64,000 bases of DNA from DASRJG01 sp964647625 (GTDB lineage: Bacteria > Acidobacteriota > Polarisedimenticolia > Polarisedimenticolales > DASRJG01): positions 12,076 to 76,075 of the forward strand of contig CAZYHZ010000017.1 in the NCBI GenBank assembly GCA_964647625.1, given 5' to 3'. Shown piece after piece: positions 31,612 to 40,632 of the stretch. The position numbers and the translations under genes are program-made. How positions within the stretch are numbered: the stretch's first letter is position 1; each line of letters starts with the position of its first letter. The notes under the pieces are model-generated. The model saw only the letters and a program-made list of their open reading frames with translations, had not been told where the DNA came from and searched no databases.

Positions 31612-34521
31612 ATGGACACGACCTTCGAGGCCGTCCGCAAGGCCTGCTCGCCCCAGCTCTGGTCGCGCGGCGTCGAGCTCGTGCGCTCGGAGGCGGTCGC
31701 CTCGGAGGCGGCCGATCCCGGTGAAGCCGCGGTCCGCGTGTCGACCAAGGGCGGGATGATTGCCCGCACGGTGCGGCTGTTCCTCGACGACGCGGAGTGG
31801 GAGTGCACGTGCGGCGCCCCGGCGTGCGAGCACGCCGCGGCGGCGGTCATCGCCCTCAAGCGCGCCCAGGACGAGGGACGGCCCCTCCCCACACAGGCCG
31901 AGTCCATGGGTGTCGTTGCTTACCGGTTCGAGCGCGGCGCGGGCGGACTCGCCCTGGACCGCGGCATTCGCGTCGGCGGGACGTTTCACCCGTTCGAGGC
32001 GACGCTCGCCGCGCTGTCCGCGCACCGCGTTCCCGCCCCCCCGTTCACCGCGCGGCAGGACGACCTCGCCGCGGAGCTGGCGCTGGGCACGCATCGCCGG
32101 GGGCCGCTCCCGCGCGCGATCGTGTCGAAGCTGCTCGCGGCTCTGTCGCGCTCGGACGAGGTTCGGCTCGACGAGGACCCCATCCGCACGTCGTCGGCTC
32201 CGGTCGGCCCGCGGGTCGGCATCGACGACCAAGGGGACGGGTTCCGTGTGGTGCTCGAAGACGACCCGGCGATCACCGAGGTGTTCCCGAACGGCATCGC
32301 GCGCTGCGACGGAACGCTCCGGCCCTGGACCGAGCCGAAGCTGACCGGCCGGGAGCATCACGAGTTCTCCGCCGGACGGCACTTCGGGCCCGAATCGTGG
32401 AACGAGCTCGTCACCGAGGTCCTCCCGTCGCTCCGCGGCCGCGTCGCCGTCGACGTGCGCACGGAACGGCTTCCGGCCATCGAGCGCATTCCTCCACGGA
32501 TCGTCGTCGAGACGAAGCGCGAGGGCACGACGCTCACGGCCCTGGCGACGTGCGTCTACGGCGACCCGCCGCAGGCCAGAGTCGACGGGGGCAAGCTGGT
32601 TCATCTCCAGGGCGCGCTGCCGCTGCGCGACGAGCGTGCCGAGGGCAAGGAGATCCGGAAGCTGTCCTCGCGGCTGGGGCTCGTCCCGGGAATTCCGACG
32701 GCGGTCACCGGCGCCGAGGCCGTCACGCTCGCGTCGAAGCTACGGGCGTGGGAGGGAGAGATCCGAGGCGGCGGACGCGAGCACTTCGCGCTCCACCCGC
32801 CCGTCGTCCCCACGGTGCGCTTCGGCGATGACGGAAGCGTCGACGTGCTGTTCGCGAGCGCCGGAATCGGCGGCGGGCCACAGCGCTCGGCGGACCCGCA
32901 CGCCGTGGTCTCCGCGTTCCGCGCCGGCGAATCGCTCGTCCCGCTGTCGGGCGGCGGCTACGCGCCGCTTCCCGCGGACTGGCTTTCCCGGTTCGGTGGT
33001 CGCATCGCCGATCTGCTCGCGGCGCGCGAGGAAAGCGGCGCGGTCCCGAAGGCGATGCTCGGCGAGGTCGCGCGCCTGGCGTCCGACCTCGACCAGCCGG
33101 CTCCCGCGGCACTCTCGGGCCTCGAGGCGCTCGTCGACGGGTTCGCGGGCTTGCCGGCCGAGCCGGCGCTTCCGCCCGACCTCTCCGCGACGCTGCGCCC
33201 TTATCAGGCGCGCGGTGTCGCCTGGCTGGCGTTTCTCCGCGACGCGGGCCTGGGCGCGCTGCTCGCGGACGACATGGGGCTCGGAAAGACGCTCCAGGCC
33301 TTGTGCGCCGTGCGCGGCAAGACGCTCGTCGTCGCCCCGACGAGCGTCGTCCACAACTGGTCCGACGAGATCCGGAGGTTCCGCCCGGCGCTGACCGCCT
33401 GCGTCTACCACGGCGCGAGACGCTCGCTGGATCCCGCCGCCGATGTGACGATCACGAGCTACGCGCTCCTCCGTCTCGACGAGGAGATCCTCTCGAAGCC
33501 GAAGTGGGACGCCGTCGTGCTCGACGAGGCCCAGACGATCAAGAACCCCGACAGCCTCGCGGCGCAGGCGGCGTTCCGCCTCGACGCCGGGTTCCGCCTG
33601 ACGCTCTCGGGCACGCCGGTCGAGAACCGACTGGACGAGCTGTGGAGCCAGATGCACTTCCTGAACCGGGGTCTTCTCGGCGGACGGCGCGATTTCCAGG
33701 AGCGCTACGCGAAGCCGATCGCGGACGGGCATCAGCCCACGGCGGCGGCGCTGCGGGAGCGCCTCCGTCCGTTCGTCCTCCGTCGATTGAAGCAGGACGT
33801 GGCGCCGGAGCTTCCTCCCCGCACCGACGCCGTGCTGTATTGCACGCTCGGGGAAGAGGAACGGCGCGTCTATGACGCCTTGCGCGCGGCGACGCTCGAG
33901 ACGGTCGTCGCGAAGCTTGCGGAGGGTGGAAACGTCCTCGCGGCCCTCGAGGCGCTGCTCCGCTTGAGGCAGGCGGCCTGCCACTCGGGGTTGGTGCCCG
34001 GCCAGCAGGCGGACACCAGCGCCAAGGTCGAGCGGCTGCGCGAGAGCCTCGAGACGGTGCTCGCCGAAGGCCACAAGGCCCTGGTCTTCTCGCAGTGGAC
34101 ATCACTGCTCGACCGCATCGAGCCGCATCTGTCGCGCGCGGGGATCGCGTTCTCGCGCCTCGATGGATCGACCGTCGACCGGCCCGCCGTCGTGTCCGGG
34201 TTCCAATCGGACGGCGGGCCGCCCGTGCTGCTCGTCTCGCTGAAGGCCGGCGGCACCGGGCTCAACCTGACCGCCGCCGATCACGTCTTCCTGATGGACC
34301 CGTGGTGGAACCCCGCCGTGGAGGCTCAAGCGGCAGACCGCGCGCACCGCATCGGCCAGAGCCGGCCGGTGGTCGTCTACAGGCTGGTCTCGGAAGACAC
34401 GATCGAAGAGCGCATCCTCGCGCTTCAGGAGGCCAAGCGCGGCATCGCGGACGCCGCCCTGAGCGATGCGGCGTCCGCGACGTCCCTGACGCGCGACGAT
34501 CTGCTGTCACTCCTCTCTTAA
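31612..34521 (+). CDS. SWIM zinc-finger / SNF2-family helicase
   Basis: A 969-residue protein. A SWIM zinc finger (C-T-C-G-A-P-A-C-E-H, near residues 65-74) is followed by a long variable region (~100-520) and a SNF2/RapA-type ATPase core (~525-965): D-D-M-G-L-G-K-T-L-Q (Walker A), V-L-D-E-A-Q-T-I-K-N (Walker B), L-S-G-T-P-V-E-N-R-L (motif III), and L-L-V-S-L-K-A-G-G-T-G-L-N-L-T and A-H-R-I-G-Q in the second lobe. These proteins translocate on DNA and may remodel RNA polymerase or other complexes. The stop overlaps the converging gene by 4 bases. Confidence 0.93.
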   Translation: MDTTFEAVRKACSPQLWSRGVELVRSEAVASEAADPGEAAVRVSTKGGMIARTVRLFLDDAEWECTCGAPACEHAAAAVIALKRAQDEGRPLPTQAESMGVVAYRFERGAGGLALDRGIRVGGTFHPFEATLAALSAHRVPAPPFTARQDDLAAELALGTHRRGPLPRAIVSKLLAALSRSDEVRLDEDPIRTSSAPVGPRVGIDDQGDGFRVVLEDDPAITEVFPNGIARCDGTLRPWTEPKLTGREHHEFSAGRHFGPESWNELVTEVLPSLRGRVAVDVRTERLPAIERIPPRIVVETKREGTTLTALATCVYGDPPQARVDGGKLVHLQGALPLRDERAEGKEIRKLSSRLGLVPGIPTAVTGAEAVTLASKLRAWEGEIRGGGREHFALHPPVVPTVRFGDDGSVDVLFASAGIGGGPQRSADPHAVVSAFRAGESLVPLSGGGYAPLPADWLSRFGGRIADLLAAREESGAVPKAMLGEVARLASDLDQPAPAALSGLEALVDGFAGLPAEPALPPDLSATLRPYQARGVAWLAFLRDAGLGALLADDMGLGKTLQALCAVRGKTLVVAPTSVVHNWSDEIRRFRPALTACVYHGARRSLDPAADVTITSYALLRLDEEILSKPKWDAVVLDEAQTIKNPDSLAAQAAFRLDAGFRLTLSGTPVENRLDELWSQMHFLNRGLLGGRRDFQERYAKPIADGHQPTAAALRERLRPFVLRRLKQDVAPELPPRTDAVLYCTLGEEERRVYDALRAATLETVVAKLAEGGNVLAALEALLRLRQAACHSGLVPGQQADTSAKVERLRESLETVLAEGHKALVFSQWTSLLDRIEPHLSRAGIAFSRLDGSTVDRPAVVSGFQSDGGPPVLLVSLKAGGTGLNLTAADHVFLMDPWWNPAVEAQAADRAHRIGQSRPVVVYRLVSEDTIEERILALQEAKRGIADAALSDAASATSLTRDDLLSLLS

Positions 34522-35345
34522 CGATCGCGCCGGTAGGGATCGGGCGCGAAGCCGTCGTCCGCGAACCCGTGCGCGCGCTCCCGGCGAGCGAGCGGCTCGT
34601 CCGTCGCCGGCAGGACGCCGAGCCGCACGAGCGCGTCGTGGTACTCGTAGCGAACGTCGACCGTCGCCGCCGGAGTGTCTTCCCCGTCGAAGTCCACGCG
34701 CACGACGCGGTGCTCGACCTCGCGGCCGATCCCCGTCGCGGCCAGCTCGTCCTTCTGACGGCGGGCCGAATCGGACCGGTCCAGCTGGGGCTCTGCTGCG
34801 CCCGCCGCCTTGGCCATCGGCTCGGGGGGCATCATCGGCGCATCGAGCATCGCGGTGCGATCGACCTCACGGAAGAACGCGGCGCTGATGACGCCGAGGT
34901 CCTTCGTGCGGCCGAGCCACGCGCCGTAGGAGTCGGGCTCCGACGTGAAGACGAACCGCCGTGCGGTGCTGTCGCCGGTTTGCCACCCCGTCAGCTCGAT
35001 CGTCTCCCACGGGCCGAGGATCCACTTGCGCGCCTCCCGCGCGCTGGTGTGCTTCGCGTCGATCGAGTTGAGGCCGTCCACGGCGAGCGCGACGGCGACC
35101 CGCCGTCCGGTGCCGTTTCGAAGCCGCACGCTGTACTCCCGACCCTTCCGCGCTTCGACGTACCGGGCCCCGTCGTGCAGATACTCCGCGAGGGGCCGGC
35201 CGTCGACGAGGACGGTCATCGAGAAGTCGCCCGGATCGGCGGGCCGGCAGGCCCTCGACGGGGCCGGCATCGCGGCGAGTCCGGCAGCGGCGAAGGCGGT
35301 GAATGCGGCGGCGACGGCGATTCGACGTGCGTATGTCCTGATCAT
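34518..35345 (-). CDS. Exported protein of unknown function
   Basis: A 275-residue protein with a signal peptide (R-R-I-A-V-A-A-A-F-T-A-F-A-A-A-G-L-A-A-M). No family recognised. It has a beta-rich middle (Y-S-V-R-L-R-N-G-T-G-R-R-V-A-V-A-L-A-V-D-G), a W-E-T-I-E-L-T-G-W-Q stretch, and a charged C-terminus. The ATG at 35345 has GGGAGG 8 bases upstream. Confidence 0.6.
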   Translation of the reverse strand: MIRTYARRIAVAAAFTAFAAAGLAAMPAPSRACRPADPGDFSMTVLVDGRPLAEYLHDGARYVEARKGREYSVRLRNGTGRRVAVALAVDGLNSIDAKHTSAREARKWILGPWETIELTGWQTGDSTARRFVFTSEPDSYGAWLGRTKDLGVISAAFFREVDRTAMLDAPMMPPEPMAKAAGAAEPQLDRSDSARRQKDELAATGIGREVEHRVVRVDFDGEDTPAATVDVRYEYHDALVRLGVLPATDEPLARRERAHGFADDGFAPDPYRRDR

Positions 35346-35424
35346 GATCGAAACCTCCCGGCCGGGATTCGATGCCGGCCACGTCGAATGAGACCGGGGA
35401 GGCGGGGATGAGTTCCCGAAACGA

Positions 35425-36504
35425 TCAGGCGACGAGGGAGGCGACGACCTCGTCTTCGTGGCGGCCCTGCGAGAATCCGCGGCTTTCGGCGCGAAGGCGG
35501 ACGGCCCGCGTCAGGTGGAACCGGAGCGGCCCGAGAAAGGTGAACTCGGACGTCAGCTGGAGGTCGCGGTCGCTGTGGTCGTCGTGGAACTGCTGGCTCA
35601 GGGTGCTCATCCGGAGGTCGTACCACTCCTTCGAGACCTCGCCGCGCGCGAGCTTCGCCGCCAGCATCGCCATCAGGTTCGTCCGGTCGACGATCTCGGG
35701 ATGATGGTTGACGCCCAGGATGCGGGGCATCCGGCCGGAGGGTTCGCGGGCGACTTCCATCATCGTCATCGCGTCGCCAGGAGGACCGCCGGGACCGAGC
35801 GTTTCCGTCGACATGATCCCGACGCGGGCGGCCGCCCCGGCCTTCGGAACGAGGTCGTACATCCTGCTGTCCAGCACGCGAAGGCGCCCGGACGGCGGGA
35901 GCCGCCGCGCGAACGCGGAGAACAGGGGGTGCTCGCGCGCCGCACCGGTGAGGACGTTGTCGAGCACCCCTTCGCTCTTCCCGCCCTTCTCGGGGCCGCG
36001 CGCGACCGGCTCCGCCGCGTCGAGCCAGCGGCACATCAGCCCGAACGTGTGGCAGACGGACAGGAGCGCGGCGTCCTCGCGCCCGGCGATGGCGTCGAAC
36101 AGCCGGAAGAGGGGCGCCTCCCAGGACGGGTCCTCGGAGACCCCCTGCGCGCGGGGATCGGTCCCGTCGTTGAGACGCGGGTCCAGATGCCCGGGGCCGC
36201 CGGTCCCCACGTAGATCGCGAACCTCGGATCGTTCGGCTCGGGCAGCTGCAAGGCACGGCGGACGTCGAACGAGATGGCCCGGATCGAGAGGCCGGCCTC
36301 CGCCAGCGGTTCCCCGAGGCGGCCGGCGGCGGTGCGGAGCGCGGCCACCACCCCTTCGTGGCCGACGTTCGGCCAACCGTGGTTCATGTCGAGGACGGCG
36401 ACGTCGACGATCTCAGGACGTGGGCGCGGAAGCGCTTCCCCCGGGGCGAGCCGGAGGTGCTCGAAGACCCCCGGGGCCGCCTTGATTTCGCGAGTGTTCG
36501 GCAA
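35425..36504 (-). CDS. Class I glutamine-amidotransferase-like protein, function unknown
   Basis: A 359-residue protein if the TTG at 36504 is the start; in-frame codons further upstream would run into the dsbA-like gene. It shows a nucleophile-elbow sequence L-S-V-C-H-T-F-G-L-M and a later G-V-N-H-H-P-E-I, which together match the Cys...His-x-Glu triad of class I amidotransferase-like folds. I do not recognise a substrate. It follows the dsbA-like gene by 16 bases in the same direction. Confidence 0.6.
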   Translation of the reverse strand: MPNTREIKAAPGVFEHLRLAPGEALPRPRPEIVDVAVLDMNHGWPNVGHEGVVAALRTAAGRLGEPLAEAGLSIRAISFDVRRALQLPEPNDPRFAIYVGTGGPGHLDPRLNDGTDPRAQGVSEDPSWEAPLFRLFDAIAGREDAALLSVCHTFGLMCRWLDAAEPVARGPEKGGKSEGVLDNVLTGAAREHPLFSAFARRLPPSGRLRVLDSRMYDLVPKAGAAARVGIMSTETLGPGGPPGDAMTMMEVAREPSGRMPRILGVNHHPEIVDRTNLMAMLAAKLARGEVSKEWYDLRMSTLSQQFHDDHSDRDLQLTSEFTFLGPLRFHLTRAVRLRAESRGFSQGRHEDEVVASLVA

Positions 36505-36520
36505 GCGGGATCGTCCGGCC

Positions 36521-38008
36521 TTACTTCTTGGCCTTGGCGATCTCCTCGTCGATGATCCGCTTGAACGCGTCGATCGGTTGCGCGCCGGACAGGTACCGCC
36601 CGTTGACGAACGTGGACGGCGTCCCGGTCGCTCCAACCTTCATCGCCTCTTGGGTCTCCGTGTCGATCTCGGCTCGGTACGCGTTGCTGTCGATGTCGCT
36701 CGTGAACTTCTTCACGTCGAGGCCGATCTGGGTCGCGATCTCGATGTACTTGTCGCGCGAGAGCGCCGTGCTGTTCTCGAACAGCTTGTCGTGCATCTCG
36801 CCGAACTTGCCTTGGGCTTTCGCGGCCATCGCGGCCTGCGCGGCGGGCATCGCGTTCGGGTGCATCGGCAGCGGGTGCATCTTGTAGGCGACGCGGACGT
36901 CGTTCGGGTAGTCCTTCAAGAGCTGCTCGATCGTCGGCGACACGCGCACGCAGAACGGGCACTGGTAGTCGAAGTAGTGGAGGATCGTGACCTTCGCGTT
37001 GGCGGGGCCGCGCGTGGCGGAGTTGCCGACCGGCAGTTCGTACACCTTGTTCGGATCGGGGCCGGACGAGCCGGGCTGCTTGGCGGACGCCTCGGCGATG
37101 TTCTTGCCCGTCTTGAAGTCGGGGCGGTTGTTCGCCTTCGCCCAGCCGAGCTCCTCGTCGATGATCTCCTTGAACTGCGGGTACGGCTTGGCCCCGTTCA
37201 GGAAGCGTCCGTTGATGAACGACGCGGGCGTGCCCTGGGAGCCGACGTCCTCGATCTCCTTGACCTGCTTCTGGATGTCCGCCTGGTACGTGTGGTTGTC
37301 GATGTCCTTCGTGAACTTGTCGACGTCGAGGCCGATCTCCTTGGCCCAGGCGATGAAGTTGTCGCGGGTCAGCGCCGACTGGTTGGCGAACAGCTTCTTG
37401 TGCATCTCGATGAACTTGCCTTGCGCCTTGGCGGCCATCGCGGCCTCGGCGGCGGGCATCGCGTTCGGGTGCATCGCCAGCGGGTGCATCTTGTAGACGA
37501 TGCGCACCGAGTCGGCGTAGTCGGTCGCGATCTGATCGAGCGTCGGAGCGACCTTCGAGCAGAAGGGGCACTGGTAGTCGAAGTAGTGAAGGATCGTCAC
37601 CTTCGCATTTTTCGGACCGATCGCCGGCGCGTCGTTCGCCGCGAGCGGGAACTGCACGAACTTGCTCGGAGGCGTGAGGATCGTCTTGACGATCTCGTCC
37701 TTGCTCTTTCCGCCCTTGACGGCGGCGACGACCTGCGCGGCGAGGTCTTTACTGCGGCCGCACTTGGCGTCGTCCCGGCGGCATACGGCGACCTTCATGC
37801 CGCATCCGCAGTCGCATCCGTTCTCGTTGAGGATCGAGACGGACTGCGTCTTCTGCGCAGCCGAGAGCCCTTCGAAGCTGACGTCGTTCATCGCCTCCGG
37901 GGCGACGGCTCCCGCGGCGGGCGCGGGGGGTGGGGGTGGCGCGGACACCGCGAGGGAGGTCGCCAAGAGACACACAAACGCCGTATGGGTGAATTGTTGA
38001 TGTTTCAT
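36521..38008 (-). CDS. Double DsbA-like thiol-disulfide protein with CcmH-like N-terminal motif
   Basis: A 495-residue exported protein. A signal peptide and Pro/Ala linker are followed by a cysteine cluster (C-D-C-G-C-G-M-K near 65-72, and later C-R-R-D-D-A-K-C) resembling CcmH-type domains, then two DsbA/Com1-like thioredoxin domains of ~180 residues. Each has the pattern H-Y-F-D-Y-Q-C-P-F-C and a later cis-proline loop (G-T-P-A-S, G-T-P-S-T). The two halves share the long stretch Y-K-M-H-P-L-x-M-H-P-N-A-M-P-A-A. It probably acts in periplasmic oxidative folding or in cytochrome c thiol handling; with ~10 c-type hemes encoded nearby the latter is attractive but unproven. Confidence 0.87.
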   Translation of the reverse strand: MKHQQFTHTAFVCLLATSLAVSAPPPPPAPAAGAVAPEAMNDVSFEGLSAAQKTQSVSILNENGCDCGCGMKVAVCRRDDAKCGRSKDLAAQVVAAVKGGKSKDEIVKTILTPPSKFVQFPLAANDAPAIGPKNAKVTILHYFDYQCPFCSKVAPTLDQIATDYADSVRIVYKMHPLAMHPNAMPAAEAAMAAKAQGKFIEMHKKLFANQSALTRDNFIAWAKEIGLDVDKFTKDIDNHTYQADIQKQVKEIEDVGSQGTPASFINGRFLNGAKPYPQFKEIIDEELGWAKANNRPDFKTGKNIAEASAKQPGSSGPDPNKVYELPVGNSATRGPANAKVTILHYFDYQCPFCVRVSPTIEQLLKDYPNDVRVAYKMHPLPMHPNAMPAAQAAMAAKAQGKFGEMHDKLFENSTALSRDKYIEIATQIGLDVKKFTSDIDSNAYRAEIDTETQEAMKVGATGTPSTFVNGRYLSGAQPIDAFKRIIDEEIAKAKK

Positions 38009-38098
38009 AGGGACTTATCCTTACGCGCAACCCGCATCCCGCGCAAGTCGGACAGCGCCGGGGCGCGGGATTCGGCGGCGCAACGGGCTTGCCGCAGG

Positions 38099-38106
38099 TA
38101 TACCAT
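38099..38106 (+). promoter_or_regulatory. -10 element of the lut operon
   Basis: TATACCAT contains TATACC (38099-38104) and TACCAT (38101-38106); the latter ends 6 bases before GTG 38113. The mRNA is predicted leaderless. Confidence 0.45.
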
Positions 38107-38112
38107 CCCCGC

Positions 38113-38793
38113 GTGGGGACCCCCGGCCACAAGGCGGCGCTGTTCGTCTCCTGCCTGACCGCCTCCGTATTTGCCGAGGACGTTCCCGCTCAGCTGAGGC
38201 TTCTCGCCCTCGCGGGTCATCCCGATCTTTCTCTGCTCCCGGCATTCTGTTGCGGGCAGCCTGCGGCGACCGCCGGCGACGCGCAGGGAGGGATCGACAT
38301 GGCCCGCTCGTTCGAGGAGGCCGCGCGCCCGTTCGAGCGCGTCTTCGTCGCCAGCGCCACCTGCCGCGGCCACCTCGCGCACGCCGGAGTCGGCGGGGAC
38401 CGGATCCGATATGCCCCGGACGTCTGGGTCGATGAGATCCGGGGGCGATCGACGGAGGCTCCCGGGTCGATCTACCTGCACCGCCCCTGCCACGACGTCT
38501 GGGACGACGCTCGTTTTTCCGCATACGCCGCGTGGGTCGCTCGGACGGCGAACGTCACCGTGATCGCGAAGCCGTTCCGCGACGCCTGCTGCGGCTTCGG
38601 CGGCGTGTTCTCGACGCTGTTCGACCGGACGGCGGAGGCGATGATGGCCCATCGCGTGGGCTCGATCGAGGCCACGGGCACGCGCCTCGTCGTCAGCGCC
38701 GAGCCCGGCTGCTTGAGTCATTTCGCCGCGCACCCCGGCGGTCTGACGGTCGTCCCGCTCGCCAGCTTTCTCGTCGCGCGGGGAATCGCGTGA
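38113..38793 (+). CDS. lutA: LutA/YkgE-type (Fe-S)-binding oxidoreductase subunit
   Basis: A 226-residue protein with two CCG-type cysteine-rich domains: C-L-T...C-C-G-Q-P-A in the first half and H-R-P-C-H-D...C-C-G-F-G-G...C-L-S-H-F in the second, as in LutA and the heterodisulfide reductase family. With LutB and LutC it forms a flavin-independent L-lactate dehydrogenase. Starts with GTG at 38113 and overlaps lutB by GTGA. Confidence 0.88.
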   Translation: MGTPGHKAALFVSCLTASVFAEDVPAQLRLLALAGHPDLSLLPAFCCGQPAATAGDAQGGIDMARSFEEAARPFERVFVASATCRGHLAHAGVGGDRIRYAPDVWVDEIRGRSTEAPGSIYLHRPCHDVWDDARFSAYAAWVARTANVTVIAKPFRDACCGFGGVFSTLFDRTAEAMMAHRVGSIEATGTRLVVSAEPGCLSHFAAHPGGLTVVPLASFLVARGIA

Positions 38794-40052
38794 GCCCCGC
38801 CGCTCCCGACACGAGCACGCGCAAGGCCGCCGACGTCGCGCTCGCCAAGCGCGACCAGGTGGCCGCCGGCTGGCCGTGGGGCGCTCTCCGAGACCAAGCG
38901 ACCGCCGCTCGCCGCGACTCGGTGGAGAACATGGACGCCCTCGTGGCGATGTTCGTGGAACGGGCTGAACGAAACGGCATGCGTATCGTCCACGCAGCCG
39001 ACGGCGACGCGGCCTGCCGCGCCGTCATGAGCGAGCTGCCCACGACACCCGCGCGGGTCATCAAGTCGAAGTCGATGGTCACGGAGGAGATCGGGCTCCG
39101 CCATCACATGGAGCGCGCGGGCTTCACCGTGTTCGAGACCGATCTCGGCGAGTGGATCGTCCAAGTCCGCGGCGAGCTGCCCTCGCACGTCACCGCACCC
39201 GCGATCCACCTCAACGCCGAAGAGATCGCCAAGACGTTGAGCGGCGTCTTCGGACGCACGCTCTCGTCCGACCCGACGGCCCTCGCCCGCGAAGCCACCG
39301 CGTATCTCGGCGAGCCGCTCCGCGCAGCGGACCTCGGCGTCACCGGGGCCAACTTCCTCATCGCGGAGACCGGCGAGATCGTCATCATCGAAAACGAAGG
39401 GAACGCGTACTTCTGCTCGTCGGCGCAGAAGCACCTCGTCGTCACCGGGATCGACAAGGTGATCCGCCGGCGGGCCGACTTGGCACCGCTGCTGCGGGTG
39501 CTGACCGCCAGCGCGACCGGACAAGCCCAGACCGTCTACACGCACGTCATCGGGAAGGACGCGCACGACGGCGTCTCCCGCGTCGTCGTCCTCCTCGACA
39601 ACGGCCGGCGGGCGCTCGCGAAGAGCGAGTACTCCGATGCGGCGCGATGCATCCGGTGCGGCGCGTGCATGGTGGTCTGCCCCGTTTTCCGGCAGGTCTC
39701 GGGCCACGGCTACAAGACCGTGTACCCCGGGCCGATCGGCCTTCTCGTCGCACCATTCCTCGAGCGGCAGGGGACGCCCTCCGACGCGCCGTACTTCTCG
39801 ACTCTCTGTGGCGCCTGCTCCGACATCTGCCCCGTGCGCATCCCCTTGAGCGATCTCATCGCGAAGCGGCGCGAGCAGCTCTGGCGCGAAGGCAACGCGC
39901 CGGCCGCCGTCCGGAGCGGCGTCGCGCTCTGGAAGCGGGCGCAAGCGGGAGGGGCGGCCGGCCGGCTGCTACGCCCGCTGGTCCGTGCGTTGATGCGCTC
40001 TGCCGGGCTGCGGCGCCTGGGTCAGCTCACGCGGCCGGGAGGCCGGCGATGA
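38790..40052 (+). CDS. lutB: LutB-type iron-sulfur LUD-domain protein
   Basis: A 420-residue protein with an N-terminal LUD domain (S-K-S-M-V-T-E-E-I-G; I-H-L-N-A-E-E-I-A; T-G-A-N-F-L-I-A-E-T-G) and two ferredoxin-type clusters (C-I-R-C-G-A-C-M-V-V-C-P and C-G-A-C-S-D-I-C-P-V). This is the classic LutB layout; the family works in lactate oxidation. GTG start overlapping lutA, stop overlapping lutC (ATGA), so the three are translated together. Confidence 0.9.
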   Translation: MSPAAPDTSTRKAADVALAKRDQVAAGWPWGALRDQATAARRDSVENMDALVAMFVERAERNGMRIVHAADGDAACRAVMSELPTTPARVIKSKSMVTEEIGLRHHMERAGFTVFETDLGEWIVQVRGELPSHVTAPAIHLNAEEIAKTLSGVFGRTLSSDPTALAREATAYLGEPLRAADLGVTGANFLIAETGEIVIIENEGNAYFCSSAQKHLVVTGIDKVIRRRADLAPLLRVLTASATGQAQTVYTHVIGKDAHDGVSRVVVLLDNGRRALAKSEYSDAARCIRCGACMVVCPVFRQVSGHGYKTVYPGPIGLLVAPFLERQGTPSDAPYFSTLCGACSDICPVRIPLSDLIAKRREQLWREGNAPAAVRSGVALWKRAQAGGAAGRLLRPLVRALMRSAGLRRLGQLTRPGGRR

Positions 40053-40441
40053 GCCCCATGGATCTCGCCGCGCGCCTGATCGCTGCCGGGCCTGCTTCTG
40101 CCGTCGAGATCCGGCAGGCGCGCCCGGACGAGCCGTGGCCTGTCGAGGGTGTCGAGGGAGACGCGGCGAGGGTGCTCGCCGATGCCGTCGTCGCGGAAAC
40201 GGCTGCCGTCGTGTTGTTCGGCTCCGACCGGAGGCTCAGGCCGATCCTGTCCGCGGCCACACTCGTCGCGCACGCCCGCGCGGCGCAGATCGTCCCCGAT
40301 TTCGCCGACGCGCTCTCGCGATTCGACGGCACCGGCCGCATGATCAGCATCTGCGGCCCGTCCCGCACCGCCGACATCGAAAAGAAACTGGTCATCGGCG
40401 TCCACGGCCCGCGCTCGATCACGATCGTCGTTCACGAGTAG
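40049..40441 (+). CDS. lutC: LutC-type LUD-domain protein, short form
   Basis: A 130-residue protein; usual LutC/YkgG proteins have about 200-240. The C-terminal signature S-I-C-G-P-S-R-T-A-D-I-E-K-K-L-V-I-G-V-H is complete, while the N-terminal ~70-100 residues of the usual domain are missing. Its TAG stop is provided by the first bases of the 195-base inverted repeat that follows. Third gene of the lut operon. Confidence 0.85.
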   Translation: MSPMDLAARLIAAGPASAVEIRQARPDEPWPVEGVEGDAARVLADAVVAETAAVVLFGSDRRLRPILSAATLVAHARAAQIVPDFADALSRFDGTGRMISICGPSRTADIEKKLVIGVHGPRSITIVVHE

Positions 40442-40632
40442 GGGACACTCCCTTTTTCCACCCAAAAGGGGACATTCGTCTTTTTCTTACAACGGGAATA
40501 GGGGACAGTCCCCTTTTTCTTCTAAAGCTTCGCACTCTGAAGCTTTGTAAGAAAAAGGGGACTGTCCCCTATTCCCGTTGTAAGAAAAAGACGAATGTCC
40601 CCTTTTGGGTGGAAAAAGGGAGTGTCCCCTAC
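40438..40632. repeat. 195-base near-perfect inverted repeat with GGGGAC modules
   Basis: Two arms of ~94 bases pair with only two mismatches (40522/40548 and 40523/40547) around a ~7-base loop centred at 40535. Each arm contains, from the outside in, GGGGACACTCCC, AAAAGGGGACATTCGTC and AATAGGGGACAGTCCCC modules separated by T- or A-rich runs. The outermost bases (GTAGGGG...CCCCTAC) supply the TAG stops of both converging genes, lutC and the PIG-L gene. It encodes no protein and no transposase is nearby. It looks like a composite REP- or MITE-like element acting as a two-way terminator. Confidence 0.9.

Noticed and set aside
40438..40632. Inverted repeat as an insertion sequence
   Set aside because: There is no transposase frame between or near the arms and no room for one; at most it is a non-autonomous element.
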